Source: Clavulina sp. PMI_390 (taxonomy: Eukaryota > Basidiomycota > Agaricomycetes > Cantharellales > Hydnaceae). Taken from it: a DNA stretch of 21,200 nt. The notes beneath the pieces are model-generated. The model saw only the letters and a list, made by a program, of their open reading frames with translations, made no database searches and was not told where the DNA came from. The stretch's first letter is position 1. Each line of letters begins with the position of its first letter. The position numbers and the translations under genes were made by a program. Of the stretch, positions 10,290-19,419 are shown in pieces. Location of the stretch: positions 224,483 through 245,682 of the forward strand of contig WIDE01000036.1 in the NCBI GenBank assembly GCA_015039315.1, in the 5' to 3' direction.

Positions 10290-11727
10290 ATGTCGTCTCC
10301 TCGTGGACGTGGCAGAAGCTCATACCGCGGTCCAACAAATTCTTCTCGCGGTGGTCGTCGTGGTTCCCACGCCCCAGGTTATCGAGGGGGAGGAAGAGGT
10401 GGAGGGTGGCGGAGCGACCTTCGCGCAACACCCGGTCTACCTATTGATCATAAGCTAGGCACTCGCATCGAGGAGGTCCAGGTCGATAGTAACTCTGCGA
10501 AACACCCCATTGCCGCGGTTGAAAATGTTGTCCCAGTGGCGTCATATACGTGGATGGACAAGCCTACGCCCACGATCTCAATCCCTTGTGAGTTCAGACC
10601 GACTGTATAAAATCCCACAATATTGAAAGGCGAAATATTTTCTGCTTCCGTCCTGTTAGCCAAGCCTCCACAGTGGACGCCCCGCAAACTACCAATCCAA
10701 TGTACCCTGGATCAAGGACAAAGCTTCATCTATCAGAACGCATACCGAATGCCCGACAGCCCCCTCACCCCTGTCGTTGAGGCCGTGCGATACTACGCAC
10801 CAGACTTTGATCTAAGCTCCATCGATGTCGTCACAGACCGAAACAACCTTCGGAAACTCATCGGATGGGCGCAGGGTTCCAAAGACACGTTCCGTATCGA
10901 CCTGCAACGCGCGGGTAACGGGACAGTGCTCTTCATTCGCTGGGAAGACCGCAATGTTGAGCCCGCGCAGCGTTCGTATGCCAAGGACTTCGAGCGGAAG
11001 ATGACAAAGCCTCGGTATGGCTTGGAGCAACACCACCGTATCGTCACTTATGTACGTAGCCTACTCTTCAGCTGATTCATGCGCCACGGCACTAATCCTT
11101 GCATCAAAATCACAGGATTTTGCAGAACTCAATCTACTTGTTCGCTTTGAGCTTGATGCCTATGTTGAGACTGAATCTAGCGTCGATGACCCCCTCAACG
11201 TCCTTATCTCGCAAACGAATTCCCTTTCCCTCGAAAACTCCCACGGCCCTCCCAACTCTCAGAGTCAAGATAGCCAGGCTTCGAATGGCCTTACTATCAT
11301 CCCTTCCGAGAACAAGGACCTCGTCGATCAGAAGGATCTGATTGAGATGGCCACCCGTTCCGTCATGAACCGAGCTAACTTCAACTGGCTCAAAAAGTAC
11401 CCTCAGCTTTATCTCTCTGAGACGCCCACTCTGCTCCTTGCGGTGCACGAGAACGGAAACTTCACCTCGATCGAAAAGTTCGCGGCCGATGACAAACGCA
11501 ATGCGGAGGTACGCAAAGCGCGTGAGGAGATGCAGCCGGGCCTCAATAAGCTCGCAGCTGTCCTTGGAGCTATGCGGGATAGGGTACTCGAGCTCACAGA
11601 TGATGACGCCAATGGTAGCCGACGCGATCGATTGTTGGCTCTAGTGGCGAACGAAGATGGGAAGCTCACCATATACGAGCGGAATGGCGGCCCAAAGCTT
11701 CCAGAAAGTCTAGTGGAACTCTTTTAG
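10290..11727 (+). CDS. RGG-containing fungal protein ('GGPP synthetase'-labelled family), copy 1
   Basis: 433 residues from three exons: 10290-10587, 10660-11051 and 11116-11727. The N-terminus (1-41) is RG-rich, with seven RG dipeptides including RGG at 20, 32 and 36, typical of RNA-binding or phase-separating tails. The conserved fungal core follows: VENVVPVASYTW, then IPS-KPPQW across intron 1, DVVTDRNNLRKL, RAGNGTVLFIRWED, HHRIVTYDFAELNLLVRFE across intron 2, KKYPQLYLSETPT, VLELTDDD, and the terminal LPESLVELF. Databases often label homologues geranylgeranyl pyrophosphate synthetase, but I see no paired Asp-rich prenyltransferase motifs in context, so I would not accept that function. No signal peptide or membrane segment. 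Biochemical role unknown; nucleic-acid association is an inference from the RGG tail. Gene model confidence is high. Confidence 0.85.
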
Positions 11728-11951
11728 GCATGTAGTTTTTTCCACGTGCGTACCTAATTGGTGTCAATGATATGATGTGATATATGGCTGCTTTTTGTAC
11801 GGCTCTCAAGACTAACATGGGCGGTTCAAAAAAGCAGCGGCTTGACCAGTTACAATGAACTTGGCTGGGTGGACACCTCGTTAATGAAGCTGCTCTTTTG
11901 GCAAATCCTGGCTCACAACATCGATACCGCCGATACACAGCCATAGGTGAA
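11728..11951. other. Spacer between copies 1 and 2
   Basis: Short intergenic region holding the 3' end of copy 1 and the promoter of copy 2. No open frame of interest. It includes an element (11886-11900) that recurs upstream of copy 3. Confidence 0.4.
11886..11900 (+). promoter_or_regulatory. Second upstream element, copy 2 (GAAGCTGCTCTTTTG)
   Basis: Matches 14 of 15 bases of an element at 15992-16006 upstream of copy 3, lying 52 nt before the shared ACGCG box here and 88 nt before it there. I did not find it upstream of copy 1. It may be a regulatory site or simply residue of a recent duplication. Confidence 0.4.
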
Positions 11952-11965
11952 GATTAACGCGCGCC
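11952..11965 (+). promoter_or_regulatory. Shared promoter box, copy 2 (GATTAACGCGCGCC)
   Basis: Same 14-mer as upstream of copies 1 and 3 apart from G/A at position 5. It ends 53 nt before the ATG of copy 2, and the identity with copy 3 extends one or two bases either side (AGATTAACGCGCGCCT). Confidence 0.65.
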
Positions 11966-12017
11966 TGAGTTACTACGTCGTCTCACCCCCTCCCATTGTG
12001 GACCCAGCCAGCGCATA

Positions 12018-13361
12018 ATGTCTTTTCAGTCCATAAGCTACCGCAGGCGAGGGACTCTGCGACACAGCATGAAGATCCCTATTGACGAATATCTAGCGTC
12101 ATCCTGGGCCAGTATCGAGATCCCTGATGATTCTGTGGCGCTGCCCGAAGCCAAAGTTGAGAATGTAGTGCCACTCGCTTCGTATACGTGGGTAGGAAGG
12201 GATGAGCGTACACCGAGGATGCTCGTACCTTGTAAGCAGAGTTCATATCTCCATGATAAACGAGTCGCCTCACAATCTTTCGCAGCTTGTCCCTCGCTTT
12301 ACTCTCAGCCATCCCTTCCATTCCGGTCACATATTCCCGCAGCTATTACGCTGGGCTTCGTCCCCGGCAACCAGGACCTCTTTCGCTCCCAGCAAAGCCC
12401 TCTCATCCCTCTCGTAGAATCTGTCAGATTCCTGAACCCATCTTTTGATTTTTCAATGATCGACATCGTGACAAACCGGAATAATTTGCGCAAATTGCTC
12501 GAGTGGATACAAGGGTCAAAGGATGAGTTTCGTATCAACATTCAGCGAGCGGGGAACGGAACAGTCCTTTTCACTCGATGGGAGGATCAAGTCTCCATGA
12601 GAGCGGCCGCGGGATATGGCTTTGAGTTCAAGAAGGATATGACAGACCCCTCCGATCGACGTCCTCCCGACCATCATCATCGCACTATCGCGTATGTAAG
12701 TACTCAAAACACTCTTGGCCAATGGGACTAGAATTAATCCCTGCTCGATTAGGACTTCGCAGGGCTGCGCATGCTCGTTCGTTCCAAAATAGATGCATAC
12801 ATGACGGACGAAGACGAGGAGAGTGTCCGTAACCTTGCGTCGATCATGGGCTCCCTATCACTGGATCAAAGCTCTTCTTTACCACCTACGCCTGATCACG
12901 ACTTCGTGACATCCAGTGGGATCGAGATCAGCCCGTCCTCTACATTCATCCCTCAGTCACAGATTGTCGAGTTCGCATCTCGATTATCCAAGGCCAAAGG
13001 GGAGTTTAATTGGGCTAAAAAATACCCTCAAGTCTACCTCTCTGCTATCCCCACTTTTATGATTGGCTATCACAATGATGGCATTTTCCACTCGGTGGAG
13101 AAATTCGATGTGACTGATGCGGGCGTCGACAAAGGGCCTGAAGTTATCCGGCAGGCACGAAACAAGACTCTCCCTAGCCTCAATAAATTAGGGGAAGTCC
13201 TCAATATCATTCGAGACACAGTGCTGGAGCTTACGGACGACGATGAGAGCGGTCCCCGTCGACATCGATTATTCGCCCTAGTGCATCGAAACCGCGAGCT
13301 ACGATTGTACGAAAGGGCTGGTGGAACGAAGCTCCCTGACGATCTTCTTGAGCTATTCTAG
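12018..13361 (+). CDS. Fungal 'GGPP synthetase'-labelled family protein, copy 2 (no RGG tail)
   Basis: 410 residues from three exons: 12018-12231, 12286-12695 and 12753-13361. The introns fall at the same two codons and phases as in copies 1 and 3 (phase 1 after ..VP, phase 0 after ..AY). Core motifs: VENVVPLASYTWVG, FVPGNQDLFRS, VESVRFLNPSFDFS, DIVTNRNNLRKLLEW, RAGNGTVLFTRWED, DFAGLRMLVRSKIDAY across intron 2, KKYPQVYLSAIP, VLELTDDDESG and the terminal LPDDLLELF. The chosen start puts KIPI at residues 19-22, exactly where copy 3 has KVPI. Compared with copy 1 it lacks about 30 RG-rich N-terminal residues. Intron 1 is 54 nt and stop-free, so its retention would add 18 residues without breaking the frame. 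Function unknown. Confidence 0.84.
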
Positions 13362-13734
13362 TCACAATAGTAATAGCTGTTGACGCGAACATGTGTTGGC
13401 TCTGATGACTGGAGAGAGAGATATCGAGGCCCTGGCGCTTTATTGAACCAGAGCCTCGAAAACCACAAAACATTTTTTGACCTAGTTTGCAGCAAATATG
13501 TGTACTTTCCATGCGCGCGATGTGCAATAAATTTCTATTCTACTATGCACTAGACTGGTGATTTGAACGACTCACTGCCCGAGGTCCATGAGCTTGACCT
13601 CGTGGTGAACACAGTTATCGGGTCGATCAGCATCTGGGAAATCTACACTAATTATTGAGTCTATAAAGAAGTTCAGAGTATCAATACCGACAATACAGCC
13701 CCTGAGTTTTTCTAAGTATTGATTAGGCAAATGA
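13362..13734. other. Converging 3' ends of copy 2 and the hydrolase
   Basis: A 373-nt spacer between two converging genes. No open frame or repeat of note; presumably both 3' untranslated regions and polyadenylation signals. An AATAAA-like string (GCAATAAATTTC near 13525) could serve copy 2. Confidence 0.4.
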
Positions 13735-15151
13735 TTACACCACTTGATCGTTGGTTGTTGCTTCGAACACTCGATGTAGGAAGTTGATCTGCTCCTTCAG
13801 TCCGGCTTCGTAGGTAGCCCCTCCCCTAGTAGTTGTAATGGTCAGTTCGATACTGAGGAGCATCATGAGAACAGTCGCTCGACTGTGACATACTTGTAGC
13901 ATTCGAAATGAGCTATGGGATACGGTAGGTTGAGAAGTCACCAACAGCTATCATAGACTACTGCGACTCACCGCCTTCAAACCGTACTGATTCACCTAGC
14001 GGTGCTCTGCTAGCGGCCTTAAGAGCAGCACTGGCCGGTGTGACGTTGTCTTCTTTGGCAACAGTAACCAAAAGTGGACAGGTGATCTTGTGAGCTACGG
14101 CCACAGGTCGATATAACGGGATGGCGAGAAACCCATATGCCTGCATTTCGTTTGGGAAATCGCTAGAGGGGGTTTCCGGGTTGCTCAGTAGAGAAGTTGT
14201 CAAAAAGTACCCACGGTGCATCATTAGAGATCCGACGAATCCCATCATCGTAGCCGGGCTCTGAGACATAGCTAAGCCCTCCTGGCGGGGCTCCATTCTT
14301 GAGGTAAGTTGGTTGGTACCAGGGTAGGAATGATCTGAATAGATCATATAATGCGAAAGGCATCTAAACCGGCAGAATGTTGGACATTTTTAATGGCGAT
14401 ACAAGAGTACATCACATACTGTGCGAAGGACACCCAGTTGAGAAATGCTGAGGGAGCTGACTATTCCATCAGCGAACGCATTTTGTGCGATGACCGCGGC
14501 CAATTCATGGTCCTTAAAGCCTCGTAATAAGCGATATGCTATTCCATATCGTAATCAAAACATGCCTCGCTCGCGATGACCATGGAATGCCCACCACTGA
14601 AGGAAGTGCCTCACAAGACCACCTTCTTAGGATCAAACAACCCACACTGACGAGCGTAAGCTATCATGGTCCTGTAGTCTTCATGTCTCTCTTCGATTAT
14701 CAGCATGTGGCGGGGGGTGCCATCTGGGGGGTTAGTGGTGAATTGATGATGTCAATGAAGTGGATTTGAAGGCATGGTGAAAAAAATGAAGCCTCACCTG
14801 ATCCTCCGAATCTACGAAAATCAAAAACTATCACACCAAAACCTTCGGCGGCAAATCTCTAAGTTTACTTCTGAGTAAGAAGGAGTGAGCACCGGGCAGT
14901 ACGATTAACCACATACCTCAGCGGGAGCCCGTAAGCTGGCTGATTTTGTTAGACCGAGACCATGAGCCCTACAAAAAGTTCAAAACAGAAGGTCAGCGTG
15001 CATCGTGAAAAGGTGGTCAGAGTACTAACATGATAATCACGGGGGGCTGAGAAGAGGTGCTGCTGGAAGGGACGAACTGCCAAGCCTCAAGCTCCCATCC
15101 AGGCGTCGCGGATGGGATTCGTGTTGTGCTTTCTTCGAAAATAGTGCTCAT
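13735..15151 (-). pseudogene. Alpha/beta hydrolase with a single in-frame TGA (315-codon model)
   Basis: Nine exons reconstruct one frame: 15151-15030, 14968-14917, 14858-14798, 14723-14562, 14520-14420, 14363-14215, 14162-13972, 13912-13894 and 13825-13735 (948 nt). Visible motifs: oxyanion-side HG (MAHGLG, residues 41-46), FDFRRFGGSDGTPRH, the elbow GTSFSGGH with probable nucleophile Ser119, DLFRSFLPWYQP, LYRPVAVAHKITCPLLV, probable acid Asp254 (AKEDNVTP) and His281 (GAHF). Fungal relatives read VVLWGTSFSGGH; here the Trp codon is TGA (14613-14611, codon 116). Everything else stays open, and length matches the usual size of about 310 residues, so the break looks recent, or it could be one allele or a sequence error. 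The 41-nt intron after exon 4 has a weak donor (GTTTTG). Translation stopping at 116 would lose the entire catalytic triad. Substrate unknown. Confidence 0.82.
14611..14613 (-). other. Premature TGA replacing the conserved Trp before the nucleophile elbow
   Basis: The plus strand reads gcctcacaagaccacc, giving GTG GTC TTG TGA GGC ACT on the coding strand. A single G-to-A change from TGG explains it. The next bases (TGA-GGC) do not match the known CUA-type readthrough context. Confidence 0.85.
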
Positions 15152-16093
15152 AACGGCGTTGTTGAGGGCGTGATGTGGAAAAAAGGGGAAGCAACTCTCG
15201 GGACCAAGCAGGCAATATAACGCGTGCACGGGCGCTAATGACGCATCTGCAAGGGCGTATGTGGAGCAGGTTGCTATTAGTTATGGTTATAGACTAGCGC
15301 GGGCTTCGTGATTCATGTGTACCGTTTCATGCTTATCTATTGAGCGATGCGCGCTAGGGAGGTGCTACACATCGGCATTCGGGAGTGCACGCCGTGAATT
15401 GGTCGGGAATGTGGATGTGGGCCACTGCTAAGATTAGGGCTCAAAGGGCGGCTCGGATCCGACATAGCTGCAGCTAGCATTCACTGCCATCTGCACAAGC
15501 TCTGGAGCCATCGTCCTCCGAACAGCAATCTTGACGAATTACTGAGTGACATTGCCGTAGCAACCTGCAATCCTACTGTCAGCATGTGATAGGCTCCACA
15601 GCTGTGATCAGCAGCTCTAGACCAGGCTAGAAGCAAGGTTTGGTCTGGTTACACGAAGGGTCTCTTAAAAAAAGCTCGAAGACTGTTCTCGCATGTAGAC
15701 GAAAGTGGTGGAGGTTCAAGGCGAAGCGTGAGAAATGACTGCAGCCGAGCTCCCGCCCACGATCATGCCTGAGGGACAGAGGAACCGCCCCTGAACCAGC
15801 CCATCGCTATCGGGGAGAAGCACTTGAGCTCGTCTGGAGACTCCTGAGAAGCCTCCCAGTCACTGAAGGCATTTTCATACAAGCCACAGTGAGTCCTCTC
15901 ATGACGACCTGGAAAAACTCCCTTAATATGCGTGCTGGTATTTATTGTTTTCCATTTAATGTAACCGCAAGTTATTAAACGTATCAACTGAGAAGCTGCT
16001 CCTTTGACGCGGGCGGCAGTATTGGAGAACGCTTTAAGTTCGCCTGCCCTGGCGAATCCACCATGGGGTATTAGGCGCAGCGCCCTTGGGAAA
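15152..16093. other. Divergent intergenic region between hydrolase and copy 3
   Basis: Nearly 1 kb without a convincing gene. A 74-codon minus-strand frame (15987-15763) has no family resemblance and no splice context. Near 15707-15735 are two 11-mers, GGTGGAGGTTC and AGCGTGAGAAA, which also occur in the same order and close spacing just upstream of the first PQ-loop gene (17754-17780), suggesting a duplicated promoter fragment. An element shared with copy 2 lies at 15992-16006. Confidence 0.45.
15992..16006 (+). promoter_or_regulatory. Second upstream element, copy 3 (GAAGCTGCTCCTTTG)
   Basis: Differs at one base from the element upstream of copy 2. It supports shared descent of the two promoters. 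Confidence 0.4.
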
Positions 16094-16107
16094 GATTAAC
16101 GCGCGCC
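16094..16107 (+). promoter_or_regulatory. Shared promoter box, copy 3 (GATTAACGCGCGCC)
   Basis: Identical to the copy 2 box and one base different from the copy 1 box. It ends 72 nt before the ATG. Confidence 0.65.
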
Positions 16108-16178
16108 TTATCCATAAAACCCTTTATCGTTAACCTGCTTTCCAGCCTCCTCCCTTTTGTCTAAACAACGAGCGGGCT

Positions 16179-17539
16179 ATGTCCACTCAACCCACAAGCA
16201 CAGACCCACAAGATGCCCAACAACAGATTACCAAAGTTCCGATCACCGACCAGCTGACGTTGCAGCTGGCCGAGATCGAAATACCCCAGGACCATACGAC
16301 GCTACCTGAAGCTGTCGTCAGTAATGTTGTACCTCTTGCGTCCTATACCTGGGTGGGCCAAGATGAGAACACCCCAAGGATGTTAGTCCCTTGTGAGTAT
16401 TGAATCTTGAAATGTTGTTCTAGGTATGACAGAAATTCAGACAAAATCGCTACTTTCAGCTTGCCCCTCGGTTTACTCTGCGCCGGCCCTTCCATTCCAT
16501 TCACAGAGCGACGTCGTGGTACAATCAGTACGGGGTTTTGTCCCTGGAAATCAAGACATCTTTCGCTCTCCTGAGAGTCCGCTTATACCTCTCGTGGAAT
16601 CGGTCCGGTTCTTGAATCCATCGTTCGACTTCTCCACCATCGACCTAGTAACAAATCGACAGAATTTCCGTAAATTGATTGAATCGATAACACGGCCAAA
16701 GGATCCGTTTCGGATTGACGTTGAACACGTTGGGAATAGAACTGTTCTCTTTAGTCGATGGAATGATGGGACCCTTGAGGAGATGGATGTGGGATATGGG
16801 TTTGCATTCAAAAAGAACATGACTGATGCCGCTGGCCGACGCCCCGCCAGCCACCATGCTCGCATTATTGCATATGTGAGTGCTCAGGAACTCCATAATT
16901 TTATGGATAGCTTTGTTCATGATATCTCTTCATCAGGATTTTGCTGGACTGCGAATACTCCTTCGCTCCAAGATTGATGCTTACTCAAAAGAGAATAAGG
17001 ATGATGGCTCCCTTGAATCCTTGATAGAATCTTTATCACTTAAGCCTACTCACTCTTCAACTGCAACTCCCGGCAATAGTGTCAAGTCATCTAATGGGGT
17101 CGAAATGATCCCCTCTTCTACCTTGGTCTCCCAGTCAAGCTTGATCGAGTTTGCTGCTCGAGCGTCCACGGCCCGAGGTTCCTTCAAATGGGCGAATAAA
17201 TTCCCCCAGTTATACCTTGCAGCCATCCCCAACTTCATGATTGGTTACCACACTGAAGGTACTTTCAATAGGGTGGAGAGATTTGACGTGACCGACTCGG
17301 GCATTGACAACGGTCCAGATATCGTGCAGCGAGCACGAGAAAGGGCTCTCCCGCTTCTGAGGAAGCTTGGAGCCGTCCTCAATCTCATCCGAGACAAAGT
17401 TCTTGAGCTAACCAGCGATGAAGACACGGGCTCGCGTCGAGGTCGATTGTTTTCTGTGGTGTATCAAGATGGCCAGCTGGGGTTGTACGAGAGGGCTGGT
17501 GGGCCAGAGCTCCCTGACAATCTGGCTGAGCTGTTCTAA
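16179..17539 (+). CDS. Fungal 'GGPP synthetase'-labelled family protein, copy 3 (no RGG tail)
   Basis: 410 residues, the same length as copy 2, from exons 16179-16392, 16460-16875 and 16937-17539. Exon 1 is 214 nt in both copies and the two introns match in position and phase. Motifs: SNVVPLASYTWVGQDENTPR, FVPGNQDIFRSPESPLIPL, VESVRFLNPSFDFS, DLVTNRQNFRKL, NRTVLFSRWND, DFAGLRILLRSKIDAY, NKFPQLYLAAIPNFMIGYH, VLELTSDED and the terminal LPDNLAELF. It reads as a sister of copy 2; copy 1 is more distant. The N-terminus is polar and Gln/Thr-rich instead of RG-rich. The GNGTVLF stretch of the other copies is GNRTVLF here, and ELTDDD is ELTSDED, so some conserved positions have drifted. No localisation signal is visible and the molecular function is unknown. 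Confidence 0.84.
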
Positions 17540-17829
17540 TTAATGTATAATGACAAGCACGCATGAAATGTTTTTGTGACCATACTTGACAGCTGGGGTA
17601 GCTTTCGTGGTGGAAACCAGTTGACACAAAGATTCCCACGGCCATCAACACAACCTTCCACTCACCCAACCCGAAAAAAATGAATACAGGAGAGGGCTAT
17701 TCATGTGTTGAGAAAATTTATATATTCAGGCTATTACGCTCAGAATGAATGGAGGTGGAGGTTCCGAGGAGCGTGAGAAAGCGATAACAGAATAGGGGAC
17801 ACCCCTTGGGAGATCTCCCTCGTCCCCCC
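17540..17829. other. Spacer between copy 3 and the first PQ-loop gene
   Basis: Holds the copy 3 3' end and the PQ-loop promoter, including GGTGGAGGTTC (17754-17764) and AGCGTGAGAAA (17770-17780), repeated upstream of copy 3. No gene is seen. Confidence 0.4.
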
Positions 17830-19039
17830 ATGATGGCGGCCATCGTCGCCCTCCTGGCTGGGGCACGCGAGGAGGCTAGCAACGTAGTAAGAATACAAAT
17901 CTAATGTCGCGTCCTTATCTGACGAGCTTGCCAGTTTGGATGGCTCACCATAGGAACATCGTGAGTGAATTCAGCTCACCTGATCGGCACATGTACAGCA
18001 GCAATCTCATCGTCGAGGGTCACAGATTCGTTGTGTACTCTCCCCAGATATATGAAAACTACTCGCGCCGTTCGGGGGAAGGCGTCTCTGTGGGTTTGAT
18101 CCTTGCATGGCTCCTTGCTGACCTGTCATCAGCTGTGGGGGCGATCATGGCAGGGATGGTCCCTACCGTCATCATAATAGCATCATATGTAGGTTTGTCT
18201 ATCATATTGGTATACCCAATGCTGACATCCTTGTGCCCACAGTACGCCCTGTGCGATCTTGCTGTGCTCATACAAATCTACTACTACCGGATATTTTATG
18301 CTGCACGAGAACGACTGGAAATTGCCTGTAGCCTCTCATCATCGGAAGAAGAGCCTCTTCTCGATCCCTCCTCTCATCCCTCAGCTTCCTTGTACTTGGA
18401 GAATGAAATATCGCTTGAGAAGTCCACCCCGATGACCACGCGTCAGCTGGTCGTCCAATACATTTTGCTCTGGGCCTTCGTATTTTCATTTGGCATAGCC
18501 GCGTTCCTTTTCAATCATCAACGCAATCACCAATCTCTACCTAAACCTCCAGATGGAGACAATGGTCCCACTTTCGAATGGAAGAGTCAAGTCATGGGCT
18601 GGCTGTCTGCATGTCTGTACATTGGATCTCGGTTCCCACAAATCAGTATGCCCCTGTTTCTTGTTGCGCTCGCATCCTTGTATGGCTCAAACTCTTGTCT
18701 TTGTAGAGAAAAACATGAAGACGCGTTGTGAGGGTCTTTATCTTGGGTTGTTCATGTTCATGAGTGCCGGGAACTTTTTCTACGGGCTCTCCCTTGCCGT
18801 ATTACCGATGGACTTCAACCAACGACTGACCGCCGCTAGTTGGTTTGTGGGGACTTTCACCTGCATCATTTTAGATCTATTCGTACGTTTGCTCTTTCTT
18901 GGCACAGTCAGTTGTCGTTTTACTGATCAAGAATCTACACTGTAACATATTTGGGTACGAGCAGGTTATAGCCCAGTGGCTCAACTTTCGTAGACAAGAC
19001 GTACTACGGCTCGAGGCTCAGTTGCGCGCTCCCCCGTAA
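17830..19039 (+). CDS. PQ-loop repeat membrane protein (YPQ/PQLC2-like), tandem copy 1
   Basis: 299 residues from six exons: 17830-17886, 17935-17960, 18026-18188, 18243-18645, 18707-18882 and 18965-19039 (900 nt). Two PQ loops are visible: VVYSPQIYENY (Pro34-Gln35) and GSRFPQI (Pro214-Gln215). Between and around them lie hydrophobic segments including LILAWLLADLSSAVGAIMAGM, a Tyr-rich helix (IQIYYYRIFYA), an acidic/Ser-rich loop (SSSEEEPLLD), QYILLWAFVFSFGIAAF, and the C-terminal GLFMFMSAGNFFYGLSL. The EEPLL string resembles an acidic dileucine vacuolar/lysosomal sorting signal. Relatives such as yeast Ypq1-3 and animal PQLC2 export cationic amino acids from vacuoles or lysosomes; that substrate is inferred only from family. 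Intron 3 (54 nt) is stop-free and in frame. The start, MM.., is matched in length by the downstream copy. Confidence 0.86.
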
Positions 19040-19419
19040 TGACAAAACTACTTAACCCAAGTTCTCCATACACCAGTTTTCGCCATTCATGTTAACTTGA
19101 CGACAATATTCTTTAGAGTGAGCATCAGCTCATACCTTTCATTTAACCCGCAAACGTTGCTTAATGATCATGATGCCGAAGATTTCAGTGTCGATCTTAG
19201 TCCTTCTTGTAATTCACTTTCATCAATCTCCGTCGCTTCTTTTCCGGATGCATTCGGATAATAGAATCTCAATAATGGTAACGACTTCTGTGACGTGGAA
19301 CTTGTAGTAGAAGATGTGGGGAAACTGATGATCACCATTTCACACGGACCGCATGGATGCAGATCTTGTCACACTAGCATCGTCTCCGATGCGAATAAAC
19401 CCTCATGCTCTCCTCTCCC
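19040..19419. other. Spacer between the two PQ-loop genes
   Basis: A 380-nt spacer with no gene. It carries the 3' end of the first PQ-loop gene and the promoter of the second. The promoter 11-mers seen upstream of the first gene are not obvious here. Confidence 0.4.

Noticed and set aside
11584..11618. LTDDD acidic run as a prenyl-diphosphate-binding DDxxD motif
   Set aside because: It is a single C-terminal acidic stretch, is not conserved in copy 3, and lacks a partner motif or the helical context of prenyltransferases.
14611..14613. TGA as selenocysteine or programmed readthrough
   Set aside because: The family has Trp, not Cys, at this place, Agaricomycetes are not known to use selenocysteine, and the bases after TGA do not match the common readthrough context.
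15763..15987. Minus-strand 74-codon frame between the hydrolase and copy 3
   Set aside because: No domain, no splice context, and no resemblance to either neighbouring family; probably chance.
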